The notes: a model not told the origin generated them from the letters alone. Counted from the first letter of the stretch, positions 14,772-23,862 are shown. The stretch is 64,000 nucleotides of DNA from Rhizobium chutanense (GCF_002531935.1 NZ_NWSV01000007.1:1-64000), one strand, 5' to 3'. Numbers and translations: made by a program.

Positions 14772-14845
14772 CATATGTGTATTATGCACACAATAGGAGA
14801 ATCGATATGGCGGCGTCAACAGAAAATGTGCAAACTACACATATG
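14772..14845. promoter_or_regulatory. Inverted repeats, probable MarR operator
   Basis: CATATGTGTA (14772-14781) recurs as its exact inverse TACACATATG at 14836-14845, inside the marR coding start. Between them TGTGT and ACACA flank the centre of the divergent promoter. MarR dimers bind such 16-20 bp dyads, so one site may repress the oxygenase and the other the regulator itself. Confidence 0.5.
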
Positions 14846-15331
14846 TCGGAAAAACTGCGTGAACTGCATGGGGCTTTGATCGAGATCGTCAGCGTCATGA
14901 ACCGGCCCCAGCGCGATGAGCAGATGGTCCGCGAGGCGGGCATTTCGCTCGATCGCGCGCTGTTCCCGCTGCTGGTCGCGGTGGAACGTCTCGGTCCGAT
15001 CGGGGTGGTGGAACTCGCCGACCGCGCCGGGCGTGACTACACCACCGTCAGCCGGCAGGTTGCCAAGCTCGAAAGCCTCGATCTGGTCGAGCGCCGCGGA
15101 AGTGCTGCCGATCGCCGCGTGCGCGAGGCGATCATCAGCCCGAAGGGCAAGGCGATGACCGATCGGGTCGACGCCGCGCGCGAGCGGATGGGCCGCGCGA
15201 TCTTCGCCAACTGGGACGAACACGACTTCAATGAATTGGTGCGGCTCATGCGACGATTCGCCAACGATATCGGCGGCGACTTCGACAGCGGCGCGACGGG
15301 CATGTCGGAAGCGCATGGAGAGAGCCGCTGA
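14807..15331 (+). CDS. MarR family transcriptional regulator
   Basis: The 174-residue dimeric winged-helix repressor begins MAASTENVQTTHMSEKLREL. The winged helix spans about residues 65-120: VELADRAGRDYTTVSRQVAK (recognition helix), then LVERRGSAADRRVREAIISP (wing). AGGAG lies 7 bp before the ATG at 14807. It is divergent from the flavin monooxygenase with a shared 44-bp promoter region, so it very likely represses that gene until a phenolic or related ligand binds. Its end is convergent with ridA, 24 bp away. Confidence 0.88.
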   Translation: MAASTENVQTTHMSEKLRELHGALIEIVSVMNRPQRDEQMVREAGISLDRALFPLLVAVERLGPIGVVELADRAGRDYTTVSRQVAKLESLDLVERRGSAADRRVREAIISPKGKAMTDRVDAARERMGRAIFANWDEHDFNELVRLMRRFANDIGGDFDSGATGMSEAHGESR

Positions 15332-15355
15332 CGCAGGAGGGGTATCCGGTCCGTC

Positions 15356-15754
15356 TCAGCAAGTTATTCTGGCGGCGGTGACCTCGACTTCCACGAGGAA
15401 TTCGGGGCGGGTGAAGCCGCCGACGATGATCAGCGTCGAGACCGGTTTCGGATCGAGTGTGTAGCGATCCCGCACGGCCATGTAGACCGGGAAATCCTCG
15501 CGTTTCGTCACAAAGGCGCAGATGCGGATGACATCGGCAAAACTCATCTCGGCCTCGGCGAGAATGGCCTTGATCGCCTCGAAGCAGAGTTCCGCCTGCG
15601 CCCCGATATCCTCCGGTACCTTGTCGTCGAGACCGTGGCCGAGCTGGCCGGAGGTGACGAGCAGCGAGGCGCCGGGCGGCACCAGCAGTCCATGATTGTA
15701 ATGTCCGAACGGTCGGCGCACGGATGGCGGATTGAAAACCTTCTTCATCGGCAT
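15356..15754 (-). CDS. RidA family (YjgF/UK114) protein
   Basis: The 132-residue protein has the RidA pattern: FGHYNHGLLVPPGASLLVTS, GQLG, then EDIGAQAELCFEAIKAILAE and the C-terminal FLVEVEVTAAR. RidA enzymes hydrolyse reactive imines and enamines, and RutC-like members act in pyrimidine breakdown. The start is taken at 15754 (MPMKKVF). It is the last gene of a seven-gene operon that includes an FAD oxidase, which would make imine products from amines, so removing such imines is a sensible role. The Arg needed for imine hydrolysis in strict RidA members may be R110 (GFTRPEF), not tested. Confidence 0.85.
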   Translation of the reverse strand: MPMKKVFNPPSVRRPFGHYNHGLLVPPGASLLVTSGQLGHGLDDKVPEDIGAQAELCFEAIKAILAEAEMSFADVIRICAFVTKREDFPVYMAVRDRYTLDPKPVSTLIIVGGFTRPEFLVEVEVTAARITC

Positions 15755-15800
15755 TCTCTGCTTGATCGAGGGCGCTTCGGCAATCATTCCAGCGGGTTAA

Positions 15801-16382
15801 TCAGAACCGTTCCATCGACGTCTTCACCTTGGCCAGAAACCTTGCCCGCGTTTCGGGGGTACAGTTGTTCATATCGTAATGAGCAAGAAAGGTGACAGGC
15901 CGCAGCGGGTTGATCTGCGCTCTCAGCACGCGCTTGACGATCTTCTTCGGCGGGTTGCCGGCGACGAAGGCGCGCAACGGCGTCGCGCCATAGGTCAGCA
16001 CGGCGGCGAGCTTCCTGATATGGCGCAGCCGCGATTCCACTTTGCCGTCGACGAGCTCGAAGGAGACGCCCGGAAGCCAGACGCGGTCGAAATAGCCTTT
16101 GAGGATCGCCGGGAAGCCGAAATTCCAGACCGGCGTCACCAGCACCAGCCCTTCGGCCTGCTTCAGCCGCTCGACATAGGGTTTCACCAGCTCGGTATTA
16201 CCCGGATAGTCGTGATAGCCGAGCCGGTCATGCCGTGAGAGAACGGGATCGAAGTTCTCGGCATAGAGATCGCAGGCATCCACCTCATGGCCGCCTTTCC
16301 GCAGGCTTTCCAGCGTCTGTCGGTAAAGCGCCTTGCCGTAGCTTTCCTCGACCGGATGCGAATGCAGCACGAGAACCCTCAT
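15801..16382 (-). CDS. Flavodoxin-like NAD(P)H:quinone reductase
   Basis: The 193-residue protein belongs to the Flavodoxin_2 (KefF/NQO1) family: MRVLVLHSHPVEESYGKALY at the N-terminus for FMN phosphate binding, and VTPVWNFGFPAILKGYFDRV at about 75-95, the diagnostic motif. It should transfer two electrons from NAD(P)H to a quinone or similar acceptor. Its start overlaps the stop of the upstream FAD oxidase by 4 bp, so the two are translationally coupled and may form an electron-transfer pair. It is part of the operon reading from 21859 to 15356. Confidence 0.85.
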   Translation of the reverse strand: MRVLVLHSHPVEESYGKALYRQTLESLRKGGHEVDACDLYAENFDPVLSRHDRLGYHDYPGNTELVKPYVERLKQAEGLVLVTPVWNFGFPAILKGYFDRVWLPGVSFELVDGKVESRLRHIRKLAAVLTYGATPLRAFVAGNPPKKIVKRVLRAQINPLRPVTFLAHYDMNNCTPETRARFLAKVKTSMERF

Positions 16383-17788
16383 GAGGCCTCCATGACGCTC
16401 GCCAGCCCCGGGAAGAGATAGTTCTTGCCGGCATTGAAATCGAAGTCGGGGTTTTCCCAGGCGATCATCTTGCCGGGGTTGAGCAAGCCCTTGGGGTCGG
16501 TCTCGTGCTTGAAGGCGAGTTGCACCTTGTCGGTGCGCTTCATGCCGCCTTCCTCCAGCGTGTAGCGGTGCGGGTTGAAGATCGGGCAGCCGTGATCCTG
16601 GTGGATCTTGATGATCTCTTCAAGGCGCGCCTCGGTAGTATAGCGCACCAGCGGCAGGCCGGAGCACTGGATCTGCCCGTCGAACCGGATGAATTCGAGA
16701 TGGCCGGGAACCTCGTCGCCGAAGATTTCCACCATCTTGGCGACCTTGGCCACGTGATCCGGGCCTGGATACTGAACCTGCAGATAGGTGAAGCCGGGAT
16801 CGACCTTCAGCGCCCGCAGCGTCGTGTGGTTCCAGGCAAGTTCATAGGCATGCGGAAAGCCCTTCATGCTCTCGACCGTGTCGGAGCGGAAGATCACTTC
16901 GCCCTTGTGGGCTGAGGTGAAGGCGAGGAAGGCATCCATCGCATGCGGCGCGATCATCAGCACCACCACCGATTGCCCCTTGCGGATATAGGACTTGTGG
17001 CGGCTGAAATAGTCGTGCGGGATCGGCGCTGCGATCGGCGCGATCTCCTTGACGAGGATGCCGTTGCACTTGGCAAGCGCATCCGAAAAGCGCACGCAGG
17101 CCATGAAGTCGTCGTAACCGACGAGAACATCGACCCAGTCATAGGCCGGTGCCAGCGGCATTTCGATCTCGGTGATGACGCCGTTTGTGCCATAGGCATG
17201 GCTGACCTTCTGCAGGTCCCAGCCGGTGAGATCGAGCACGCGCGGCTCAGCCTCCATGGTGACGACGCGCAGGCGCAGAATATTGCCGAGATCGCGCAAG
17301 CCGCCCCAGGTGATCGAGCCGACGCCGCCGGAGCCGCCGGCAATGAAGCCGCCGACGGTCGCCATCTGCGCCGTCGAGGGATGGAAGCGCAATTCCTGCC
17401 CGGAATGGGCCTTGGTCTGCTTGTCGAGCTGGGCGATGATGATGCCGGGCTCGCAGATCACCCGGCCGGGATGGATTTCCTTGATCTTGTCCATGGCCGC
17501 AAGGTTCAGCACGATCCCGCCGGAGAGCGGCATCGCCTGGCCGTAATTGCCGGTGCCGCCGCCCCGCGGCGTGACCGGCACGCCGTGCGCGAAGGCGACC
17601 TTCAGCGTCCGGATGACCTCTTCTTCGTTTTTCGGCGTGACGACGAGATCGGCCGTCACATTGTCGAGCTGCGCCTTCAGGATCGGCGAATACCAGTAAA
17701 AATCGCGGCTCTTCTGGCGCACCAGCGCCGGATTGTCTTCGATGGCGATGCCTTCGAGTTCCTTTTTGATCGTCTGATAATCCGGCAT
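16379..17788 (-). CDS. FAD-linked oxidase (GlcD-like, FAD_binding_4)
   Basis: The 469-residue enzyme has an N-terminal PCMH-type FAD domain: VTPKNEEEVIRTLKVAFAHG, VTPRGGGTGNYGQAMPLSGG (about 70-90) and ATVGGFIAGGSGGVGSITWG (about 145-165). The C-terminal half is a FAD-linked oxidase domain ending in a PHRYTLEEGGM and LLNPGKMI region. Relatives oxidise 2-hydroxy acids, so the likely chemistry is hydroxyl or amine oxidation of a ring-opened product. The ATG at 17788 lies one base past the stop of the amidohydrolase, with GGAG just upstream. The substrate cannot be deduced. Confidence 0.85.
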   Translation of the reverse strand: MPDYQTIKKELEGIAIEDNPALVRQKSRDFYWYSPILKAQLDNVTADLVVTPKNEEEVIRTLKVAFAHGVPVTPRGGGTGNYGQAMPLSGGIVLNLAAMDKIKEIHPGRVICEPGIIIAQLDKQTKAHSGQELRFHPSTAQMATVGGFIAGGSGGVGSITWGGLRDLGNILRLRVVTMEAEPRVLDLTGWDLQKVSHAYGTNGVITEIEMPLAPAYDWVDVLVGYDDFMACVRFSDALAKCNGILVKEIAPIAAPIPHDYFSRHKSYIRKGQSVVVLMIAPHAMDAFLAFTSAHKGEVIFRSDTVESMKGFPHAYELAWNHTTLRALKVDPGFTYLQVQYPGPDHVAKVAKMVEIFGDEVPGHLEFIRFDGQIQCSGLPLVRYTTEARLEEIIKIHQDHGCPIFNPHRYTLEEGGMKRTDKVQLAFKHETDPKGLLNPGKMIAWENPDFDFNAGKNYLFPGLASVMEAS

Positions 17789-17789
17789 G

Positions 17790-19103
17790 TCAGGCTCCAA
17801 CGACGCTGTCGAGTTCACGATAGTCCGGCAGGCTGCGGTCGATCACCTTGCCGCGGCGAAGGACGACGCGGTCGGACTGCGGACGGGAAAGAAATTCGCT
17901 CCAGCGCCTGGCGCTGAAGAGCACGAGATCGGCAGCACTGCCGACGGCGATGCGCCCCATATCCGGCCGGCCGAGAATATCGGCGGGCGAGGTGGTGACG
18001 ACACGCGCGGCCGTATCCAGCGGATGGTCGAGATGCAGGATGCGGACCGCCTCGCGAAACACCTCCACCGGATCGAGATCGCCGTAGGCATAGAAGGGAT
18101 CGCGGGTATTGTCGGAGGCGACGGCGGTGGCAACGCCGGCCGCCGCCAGCTCCTTGAACAGGGTGACACCGCGCCAGCGCGGTGTGCGGCCGGGATAGCG
18201 GTCCTGCAGATACATGTTGCACATCGGCAGCGAGACGATCGAAAGCCCGGCCTGCGCGACGAGTTCGACCGTGCGTTTTGCCGTCTCTTCGTCCTGGCGG
18301 GCGAGCGAGCAGCAATGGCCGGCCGTCACCCTGCCGTCGAAGCGGTTGCGCAGCACCGCTTGCGCGATCGCCTTCAGGGATTCTGCAGCCGGATCGTCGG
18401 TCTCGTCGACATGAAGATCGACATCGAGGCCGTTATCGGCCGCGGCTCTGAACAGCGTGTCGAGCTGGCTGTCGAGATCGGCGCTCATCCGGGTGACGCC
18501 GCCGATCAGCCCGGCCTTTTCGCGGACCACGGTGACGAGATCGGCGAAATAGGCCGCGTCCGCCATGTTCTCCATCGGAAACAGCGCCACCGCCTGCAAA
18601 GCGATCCTGTCCCTCCAGACCTCGCGCAGCTCGGCGAAGACCTCGAAGGAAATGCGGTGCTGCGGCGCCAGCGAATCGAGATGGGTGCGGATTAGGCTGG
18701 TGCCGTGCGCATAGGCGCAGCGCAAGGAAAACTCCATGCGCTTCCTCACGTCGGCAGCCGACCAATGCGCTTCGCGGTCGGTGCGCACCGCCTCCAGCGC
18801 CGCCATGAAGGTGCCGTCCGTGTTGGCGTTGCGCGGCCAGATATGGCCCTTGTCGAGATGCGTATGCATATCGGCGAAGCAAGGCCAGACCATGCCGTCC
18901 TTCAGGTCGGATCTGGCAATTTCCACAGGCGCTTCGCCCGGCGCCAGCACGGCGGAAACGACGCCGTCGGTGATGACGATATCGGCTTTGACCAGCCCCT
19001 CGACGGCGGGCGCGTCATATCCTGCGACGGCAGCGGCGGGCAGCGTCGCATTGCTCAGCACGAAGCGGCCGGCATTGGGCGGGGAGATGAAGGAATAGGT
19101 CAT
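17790..19103 (-). CDS. Cytosine deaminase-like amidohydrolase
   Basis: The 437-residue metal-dependent hydrolase has the amidohydrolase-superfamily motifs of the cytosine deaminase group: CFADMHTHLDKGHIWPRN (first metal His pair, about residue 75), VDLHVDETDD (about 215), VTAGHCCSLA (about 250) and VASDNTRDPFYAYGDLDP (metal Asp, about 320). It should deaminate or open a nitrogen heterocycle in the cytosol. The start at 19103 overlaps the stop of the ABC permease (TGATG). Being in an operon with an NMT1-type importer suggests the imported compound is its substrate. Creatinine- or hydantoin-like rings are possible but unproven. Confidence 0.85.
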   Translation of the reverse strand: MTYSFISPPNAGRFVLSNATLPAAAVAGYDAPAVEGLVKADIVITDGVVSAVLAPGEAPVEIARSDLKDGMVWPCFADMHTHLDKGHIWPRNANTDGTFMAALEAVRTDREAHWSAADVRKRMEFSLRCAYAHGTSLIRTHLDSLAPQHRISFEVFAELREVWRDRIALQAVALFPMENMADAAYFADLVTVVREKAGLIGGVTRMSADLDSQLDTLFRAAADNGLDVDLHVDETDDPAAESLKAIAQAVLRNRFDGRVTAGHCCSLARQDEETAKRTVELVAQAGLSIVSLPMCNMYLQDRYPGRTPRWRGVTLFKELAAAGVATAVASDNTRDPFYAYGDLDPVEVFREAVRILHLDHPLDTAARVVTTSPADILGRPDMGRIAVGSAADLVLFSARRWSEFLSRPQSDRVVLRRGKVIDRSLPDYRELDSVVGA

Positions 19104-19948
19104 CAGTTTTCCCGTTTCAGGCTGCTCTCGTGCCAGCGATGCAGGGCGAGCCACGAAATGAAGGAGGTGACGGCAAAGATTGCGACACCGAGCAGCGAGA
19201 GCAGCAGCAGCGCTGCGAACAGGCGAGGAATGTTCAGCCGGTACTGGGCTTCGAGGAGCCGGAATGCCAGACCGGAGCCGGCACCGGCTGAACCCGCTGC
19301 AAATTCGGCAACGACGGCGGCAATCAGTGCAAGGCCGCCGCCGATCCTGAGGCCGGTCATGAAATAGGGCTGGGCCGCCGGCAGCTTGAGAAAGAACAAT
19401 GTCTGCCAGCGGGAGGCGCCGTAGAGTTCGAACAGGTTGATGAGGTTGTGGTCGACGCTCTTCAGCCCTTGGACCATGTTTGAAAGGATCGGGAAAAAGG
19501 CGACGAGGAAGGCGCAGATCAGCAGCGCCACCTGCGTCGACGGTGCATAGATCAGGATCAGCGGCGAGATCGCCACGACCGGCGTGACCTGCAGGATGAC
19601 CGCGAGCGGATAGAAGGCGAGTTCGATCCAGCGCGACTGCACGAGAAAGATCGCAAAACCGACGCCGCCGACAAGCGCCAGAATCAGCGACAGAAAGGTG
19701 ATCTTGGTGGTGACCCAGAGGGCAGGGGCAAGTGTGCCCCAATCGGTCACCAAGGCGTTGGCGACGGCGGCCGGCCCGGGCAGGATGTAGGGCGGGACAC
19801 CCGACAGTTTTACGTAGATGTACCAGATCAGGATCAGCAGGGCGATGACGAGGAAGGGGATGGAAATGCGCAGCGCCATAGCGCGGCGCCCGGCGTTTGC
19901 AGTGCCGTTGAGACGCAGTGGTGGTGCATCGGTTTCGTCGCTCATCAC
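19103..19948 (-). CDS. ABC transporter permease (SsuC/ThiX type)
   Basis: The 281-residue inner-membrane subunit has about six hydrophobic helices, with the EAA coupling loop at LFELYGASRWQTLFFLKLPA (about residues 180-200). It belongs to the BPD_transp_1 family that partners NMT1/SsuA-type binding proteins. Its start overlaps the ATPase stop by 4 bp and its stop overlaps the amidohydrolase start. It forms the channel of the importer encoded by this operon. Confidence 0.88.
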   Translation of the reverse strand: MMSDETDAPPLRLNGTANAGRRAMALRISIPFLVIALLILIWYIYVKLSGVPPYILPGPAAVANALVTDWGTLAPALWVTTKITFLSLILALVGGVGFAIFLVQSRWIELAFYPLAVILQVTPVVAISPLILIYAPSTQVALLICAFLVAFFPILSNMVQGLKSVDHNLINLFELYGASRWQTLFFLKLPAAQPYFMTGLRIGGGLALIAAVVAEFAAGSAGAGSGLAFRLLEAQYRLNIPRLFAALLLLSLLGVAIFAVTSFISWLALHRWHESSLKREN

Positions 19949-20781
19949 TGATCTCCTGCCGCGTTGATGGCGCCGATCAGCGAATGCGACACCGTTTCGC
20001 AGGCTTTGCGATATTCTTCCGAGGTGCGGTAATGGGCGTCGCGTTCGAGGCTGGTGCTCAGCGGGACGTCGGCGTGCACGCGGCCGGGCCTTGCCTTCAT
20101 CACGACGATGCGGTTCGAGAGATAGGCGGACTCAAAGACCGAATGGGTGACGAAGATGACGGTAATGCCGGTCGTCTGCCAGAGCCGCAGCACGTCGTCG
20201 TTGAGCTTCTGCCGGCTGATCTCGTCGAGCGCCGCGAAGGGCTCGTCCATCAGCAGCAGCTTCGGTTTCGTCACCAGCGCACGGGCAATCGAGACGCGCA
20301 TCTTCATGCCGCCGGACAGTTCGCGCGGATAGGCCTTGGCGAAATCCTGGAGGCCGACGGTGGTCAGCACCCCCATGATCTGGTCATGCGCCGCCGCCTT
20401 CGAAACGCGCCGCAGCCTCAGCGGCAGATGGACATTGTCGAACACGTTCTTCCACGGCATCAGCGTCGGCTCCTGGAAGACGAAGCCGATATCGCCCTCC
20501 GGCAGGCCGCTGGCATTGATGCGCGAACTCGGCCAATCGATTGCACCCGAGGTGACGTCGCCGAGGCCGGCGATGATGCGCAGCGCCGTCGATTTGCCGC
20601 AGCCGGACGGGCCGAGCAAGCTGACGAATTCGCCGCTTTCGACGGTGAGCGACATCTCTGAAAGCGCCACCGTTCCGCTGGAAAAGACTTTCGAGACCGA
20701 GCGCATGACGACCAGTGGCCGCGTGCGCGTCTCCTTCGGGGATAGGGCCTGGGCTTCGGCTGGGGGCATTGCCTGTCTCAT
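19945..20781 (-). CDS. ABC transporter ATPase (SsuB/TauB type)
   Basis: The 278-residue ATPase shows Walker [10 protein letters not shown] (57-65), signature LSGGMKMRVSIARAL, Walker B LLLMDEPFAALDE and the switch His in FVTHSVFESA. The SsuB/TauB subgroup energises uptake of sulfonates, nitrate, or pyrimidine precursors. It lies between the binding-protein gene (61 bp gap) and the permease (4-bp overlap). Confidence 0.9.
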   Translation of the reverse strand: MRQAMPPAEAQALSPKETRTRPLVVMRSVSKVFSSGTVALSEMSLTVESGEFVSLLGPSGCGKSTALRIIAGLGDVTSGAIDWPSSRINASGLPEGDIGFVFQEPTLMPWKNVFDNVHLPLRLRRVSKAAAHDQIMGVLTTVGLQDFAKAYPRELSGGMKMRVSIARALVTKPKLLLMDEPFAALDEISRQKLNDDVLRLWQTTGITVIFVTHSVFESAYLSNRIVVMKARPGRVHADVPLSTSLERDAHYRTSEEYRKACETVSHSLIGAINAAGDQ

Positions 20782-20842
20782 TCGCTAGGAAAGGATGCGA
20801 TCCGCCGCATCTGCGGCGGATGCTTGCCGGCGTTCGACCAGC

Positions 20843-21859
20843 TTATTTCTTCAGCGCCACGCCGGTGTTCTTGCAGACGAATTTGGTCGTGAACGCCTTG
20901 GTGTAATCCGTCTCCGGCTTGAATACCTTGATACCGACCATTTCGGTGAAGAACGCCTTGTAATGGGCGTCGGTGATGCAGCCGATGCCCTTGTCGAGGC
21001 TGTCGCCGGATTCGATGATCCCGTATTCCTTCATCTTGGCGATGGAGTAGGCGATCTGGCCATCCGTCATTTCGGGATTGTCCTTCTTGATCAGCGCGTT
21101 CGCCTTGCTGTTGTCGCCGTAGAGATAGTTGTACCAACCCTCGATCGAGGCATCGACGAAACGCTGGACGATGTCGGGCTTGCTGTCGATCATCGTCTGG
21201 GTGGTGGTGATCATCGTCGAATAGGGGGAATAGCCGTTATCGGCGAGCAGGAAGACTTTCGGCTCGAAGCCGGCCTGCTTCTGGATCTCGTAGGGTTCGG
21301 AGGTGAGGTAGCCTTGCTGTGCGGAATCCTTGTCGGCGAGGAATGGCGCCGGGCTGAAATTGTAGGGCTTGTACTGCTCGTCCTTGAAACCCTTGAAGTT
21401 TGCCTTCATCCATTCGAAATAGGTGAGATAGCCGTCCTTGCCGAGAAACAGGGTCTTGAGCTTGGCGAGATCTTCGAATTTGTCGATGCCGGCATCGGGA
21501 TGGGCGATCAGCACCTGCGGGTCCTTCTGGAAGATTGCCGCGACGTCGACCAGCGGAATGCCCTGTTCGACCGCCGAGATCTCGCCCTGCGGACCGCCCA
21601 TGTAGAAATCGATCTTGCCGGAGATGAGCAGGGCGCTGTTGGCGGCATTCGGGCCGCCCTGTACGATGGTGACGTCGAGGCCGTGTTTGGCATAGGTGCC
21701 GTCGGCGACCGCCTGGTAGAAGCCGCCATGCTCGGCCTGCGCCAGCCAGTTCGTACCGTAGCTGACCTTGTCTGCCGCCTGCGCCGTGACGGCGGCGCCA
21801 AACGCACCGCCCAGGCCGATGAGTGCGGAAAAGACCGTATTCTTCTGTGCAATGCGCAT
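20843..21859 (-). CDS. ABC substrate-binding protein, NMT1/ThiY-like
   Basis: The 338-residue protein has a signal peptide cut after AQA (about residue 28) and the NMT1/THI5 fold: VSYGTNWLAQAEHGGFYQAV near the mature N-terminus, VTIVQGGPNAANSALLISGK, and DFYMGGPQGEISAVEQGIPL. ThiY-like members bind formyl-aminopyrimidine and relatives, so a pyrimidine-like or similar N-heterocycle is a fair guess. The ATG at 21859 has AAGGGG upstream. It is the first gene of the seven-gene operon and lies 80 bp downstream of a 35-bp dyad shared with the creatininase promoter. Confidence 0.88.
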   Translation of the reverse strand: MRIAQKNTVFSALIGLGGAFGAAVTAQAADKVSYGTNWLAQAEHGGFYQAVADGTYAKHGLDVTIVQGGPNAANSALLISGKIDFYMGGPQGEISAVEQGIPLVDVAAIFQKDPQVLIAHPDAGIDKFEDLAKLKTLFLGKDGYLTYFEWMKANFKGFKDEQYKPYNFSPAPFLADKDSAQQGYLTSEPYEIQKQAGFEPKVFLLADNGYSPYSTMITTTQTMIDSKPDIVQRFVDASIEGWYNYLYGDNSKANALIKKDNPEMTDGQIAYSIAKMKEYGIIESGDSLDKGIGCITDAHYKAFFTEMVGIKVFKPETDYTKAFTTKFVCKNTGVALKK

Positions 21860-21939
21860 GATCAACGTTCCCCTTCTGAGTTCACAACGCCCGTGGCGAC
21901 GTCGGATTTTCTTCATAGGAGCGATTGCTTTGCTCTTTG

Positions 21940-21974
21940 AAAAGCATCAAATTTCGTGCGCAACGATGCCTTTT
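21940..21974. promoter_or_regulatory. 35-bp dyad, probable LysR operator (copy 1)
   Basis: The site starts AAAAGCATC and ends GATGCCTTTT, an inverted repeat with 16 bp between GCATC and GATGC. It lies between the divergent ABC operon and the LysR gene. A copy with 30 of 35 identical bases occurs at 23863-23897 upstream of the creatininase-family gene. An extra GGCATC half-site follows at 21976-21981. Confidence 0.7.
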
Positions 21975-22040
21975 CGGCATCTCAAGCGAGGCCTGTGCCT
22001 AATTTGTGCGTGTGCTGTATTTTTATGCAAAGAGGTGGCG

Positions 22041-22991
22041 ATGCTACATTCCAGAAAGCTTCTCTACATCAACGAGATCGCCCGCGCCGGCTCGATCCGC
22101 AAGGCGGCAGCGCGGCTGAATGTGGCGTCTTCGGCGATCAACCGGCAAATCCTGGCGCTGGAGGAGGAAATCGGCGCGCCACTGTTCGAGCGCCTGCCGC
22201 GCGGCCTGCGTCTGACGGCCGCCGGCGAACTCTGCATCGAGCATATTCGCGAGGTCTTGAAGAATTACGAGCGGTTGGAGGGCCGCATTCGCAGCCTCCG
22301 GACGCAACAAGCCGGCAAGATCCGCCTGGTGACGACGGTGGGCCTGGCCGCCGGCCCGCTGCCTGAGATCATCGCCCGGTTCCAGTCGGAGCATCCGCGC
22401 GTCTTCATGCAGCTGCGCAACGATGCGGGGACGATGACGGTCAACCCGGTGCTGTCGGGCGAGGTGGATATCGGCCTGGGCTTCAACATTCCGGCGACGC
22501 CCGGCATCCGCACGCTCGGCAATTTCGACATCCCGATCGGCGTGGTGCTGCCGCCCGGCCATCCGCTGATCGCTTCGGGTCCGATCAACCTTGCCGATAT
22601 CGTCCAGGAGCGCCTGGTGTTGGCGCAGCAGGGCACCAGCCTGCGCGACGTGATCAATCTGGCCATGGCCCGCCTCGACGTGCACATCGAGCCCGTCTTG
22701 GAAACCAATGCCTCGGAGATGTTGAAGAAGCTGGTGAAATCAGGGGCCGGCGTGACGATGCTGAACCCGCTCGACGTCATCACCGAATGCCGACAGGGCG
22801 AACTGGTCTTCCGGCCGATCGCCGAGCCGCATGCGCGCCACCAGACGATGAAACTCTTCGCCCGCGCGCGCACTCCGCTTGATTCCGCCACCAGCCTGTT
22901 CGTCGAGTATCTCCTGGCCGAGCTTGCCGGCCTGGTGCAGGAGCTGCAGGCCAAGGGTCATATCGCGATGGAAAGGTCCGTCGCAATCTGA
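22041..22991 (+). CDS. LysR family transcriptional regulator
   Basis: The 316-residue regulator has an N-terminal winged helix (MLHSRKLLYINEIARAGSIR, then KAAARLNVASSAINRQILAL and EIGAPLFERLPRGLRLTAAG) and a periplasmic-binding-like effector domain from about residue 90 (IRLVTTVGLAAGPLPEIIAR). The ATG at 22041 follows AGAGGTGGCG. It is divergent from the NMT1-type operon and convergent with the creatininase gene, with the same dyad in both target promoters. It is therefore the likely activator of this catabolic regulon, presumably induced by the substrate or an intermediate. Confidence 0.9.
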   Translation: MLHSRKLLYINEIARAGSIRKAAARLNVASSAINRQILALEEEIGAPLFERLPRGLRLTAAGELCIEHIREVLKNYERLEGRIRSLRTQQAGKIRLVTTVGLAAGPLPEIIARFQSEHPRVFMQLRNDAGTMTVNPVLSGEVDIGLGFNIPATPGIRTLGNFDIPIGVVLPPGHPLIASGPINLADIVQERLVLAQQGTSLRDVINLAMARLDVHIEPVLETNASEMLKKLVKSGAGVTMLNPLDVITECRQGELVFRPIAEPHARHQTMKLFARARTPLDSATSLFVEYLLAELAGLVQELQAKGHIAMERSVAI

Positions 22992-23009
22992 ACCCATCTG
23001 CGGATGGGG

Positions 23010-23807
23010 CTATTTCGAATAAAGCTCGGAAAGCGGATAGCGTTTCAGGTCGTGGAGCAGCTCGACGAAACCCTTGACTTGGTGGCGGCAGATCGCTTCC
23101 CCCTTTTCGACCGTTCCGAGCGAGGCGTTGCCGACGACGCCGTTCGGATTGAGGTCGTGGGCGATCCAGGCGAGCGAATGGGGCGGCAGCGGCTGGATGT
23201 ATTTTGACTGTTCGCGCATCCGTTCGGCCTTGGACGTGAAATTCTCCGCCCTGTCCATCCGCACCAGATCGGGACGGAAATAGAGCATCAGCGAGGTCTC
23301 CACTTCGCCGCCATGGATGCCGTATTTCATCTCATGTTCGCTGATCATGCCTTCGGGATGGCCGAAGCGGCCCCACTGCGTCGAGACGACGGCCATCTGG
23401 AAGCGCACGCGCAGCTCACGCGCCACGATGCTCATGATATCGACATTGCCGCCATGCGAATTGACAATCACCATCTTGCGGATGCCGGCCTCGGCAACCT
23501 TGGCGCCGATCGCGGTCCAGATCGGAATGAGCAATTCCGCGCCCAGCGACAAGGTTCCCGGCCCGTAGACATGTTCGTTGGCCTTGCCGATCTCCTGCGT
23601 CGGCAGCACCAGGAAATCGAGATCGGCAGGCTTCTGTTGGCGCAGCTCGTTCAGCATGCCGTTGGCGATCGCGACATCGGTGGCGATCGGCAGGTGCGGA
23701 CCGTGCTGTTCGGTCGAGGCGATCGGAAGGACGGCGATGGTGGTGTCGGCGGAAAGCCCGGCAAAATCGTCGCTGTTCAGTTCATTCCAGTAGAATGGCA
23801 TTGCCAT
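23010..23807 (-). CDS. Creatininase family amidohydrolase
   Basis: The 265-residue enzyme carries the family metal ligands: LPIASTEQHGPHLPIATDVA (Glu, His, Asp, about residues 27-46), VIVNSHGGN (about 115) and HGGEVETSLMLYF (Glu, about 165). Creatininase-family enzymes hydrolyse cyclic amides and related rings, including creatinine, N-formyl compounds and lactam side products. The start at 23807 (MAMPFYWNELNS) follows GAGAGG. The gene stands alone, but its promoter has the same 35-bp dyad as the seven-gene operon, so it probably works in the same pathway. Confidence 0.88.
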   Translation of the reverse strand: MAMPFYWNELNSDDFAGLSADTTIAVLPIASTEQHGPHLPIATDVAIANGMLNELRQQKPADLDFLVLPTQEIGKANEHVYGPGTLSLGAELLIPIWTAIGAKVAEAGIRKMVIVNSHGGNVDIMSIVARELRVRFQMAVVSTQWGRFGHPEGMISEHEMKYGIHGGEVETSLMLYFRPDLVRMDRAENFTSKAERMREQSKYIQPLPPHSLAWIAHDLNPNGVVGNASLGTVEKGEAICRHQVKGFVELLHDLKRYPLSELYSK

Positions 23808-23862
23808 CGCCGCGCCTCTCATTGCCGTTGGAGACAGTGAGTAGGGAATATCGCAACACGCG

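Noticed and set aside
13101..14879. Long rightward frame opposite the second monooxygenase
   Set aside because: The opposite strand encodes all three flavoprotein motifs, a ribosome site and a regulator-linked promoter; this frame shows none.
21860..22040. Possible TPP riboswitch before the NMT1-type operon
   Set aside because: NMT1 proteins can belong to thiamine salvage, so I looked for the CUGAGA and THI-box cores and did not find them. The shared dyad points to LysR control instead.
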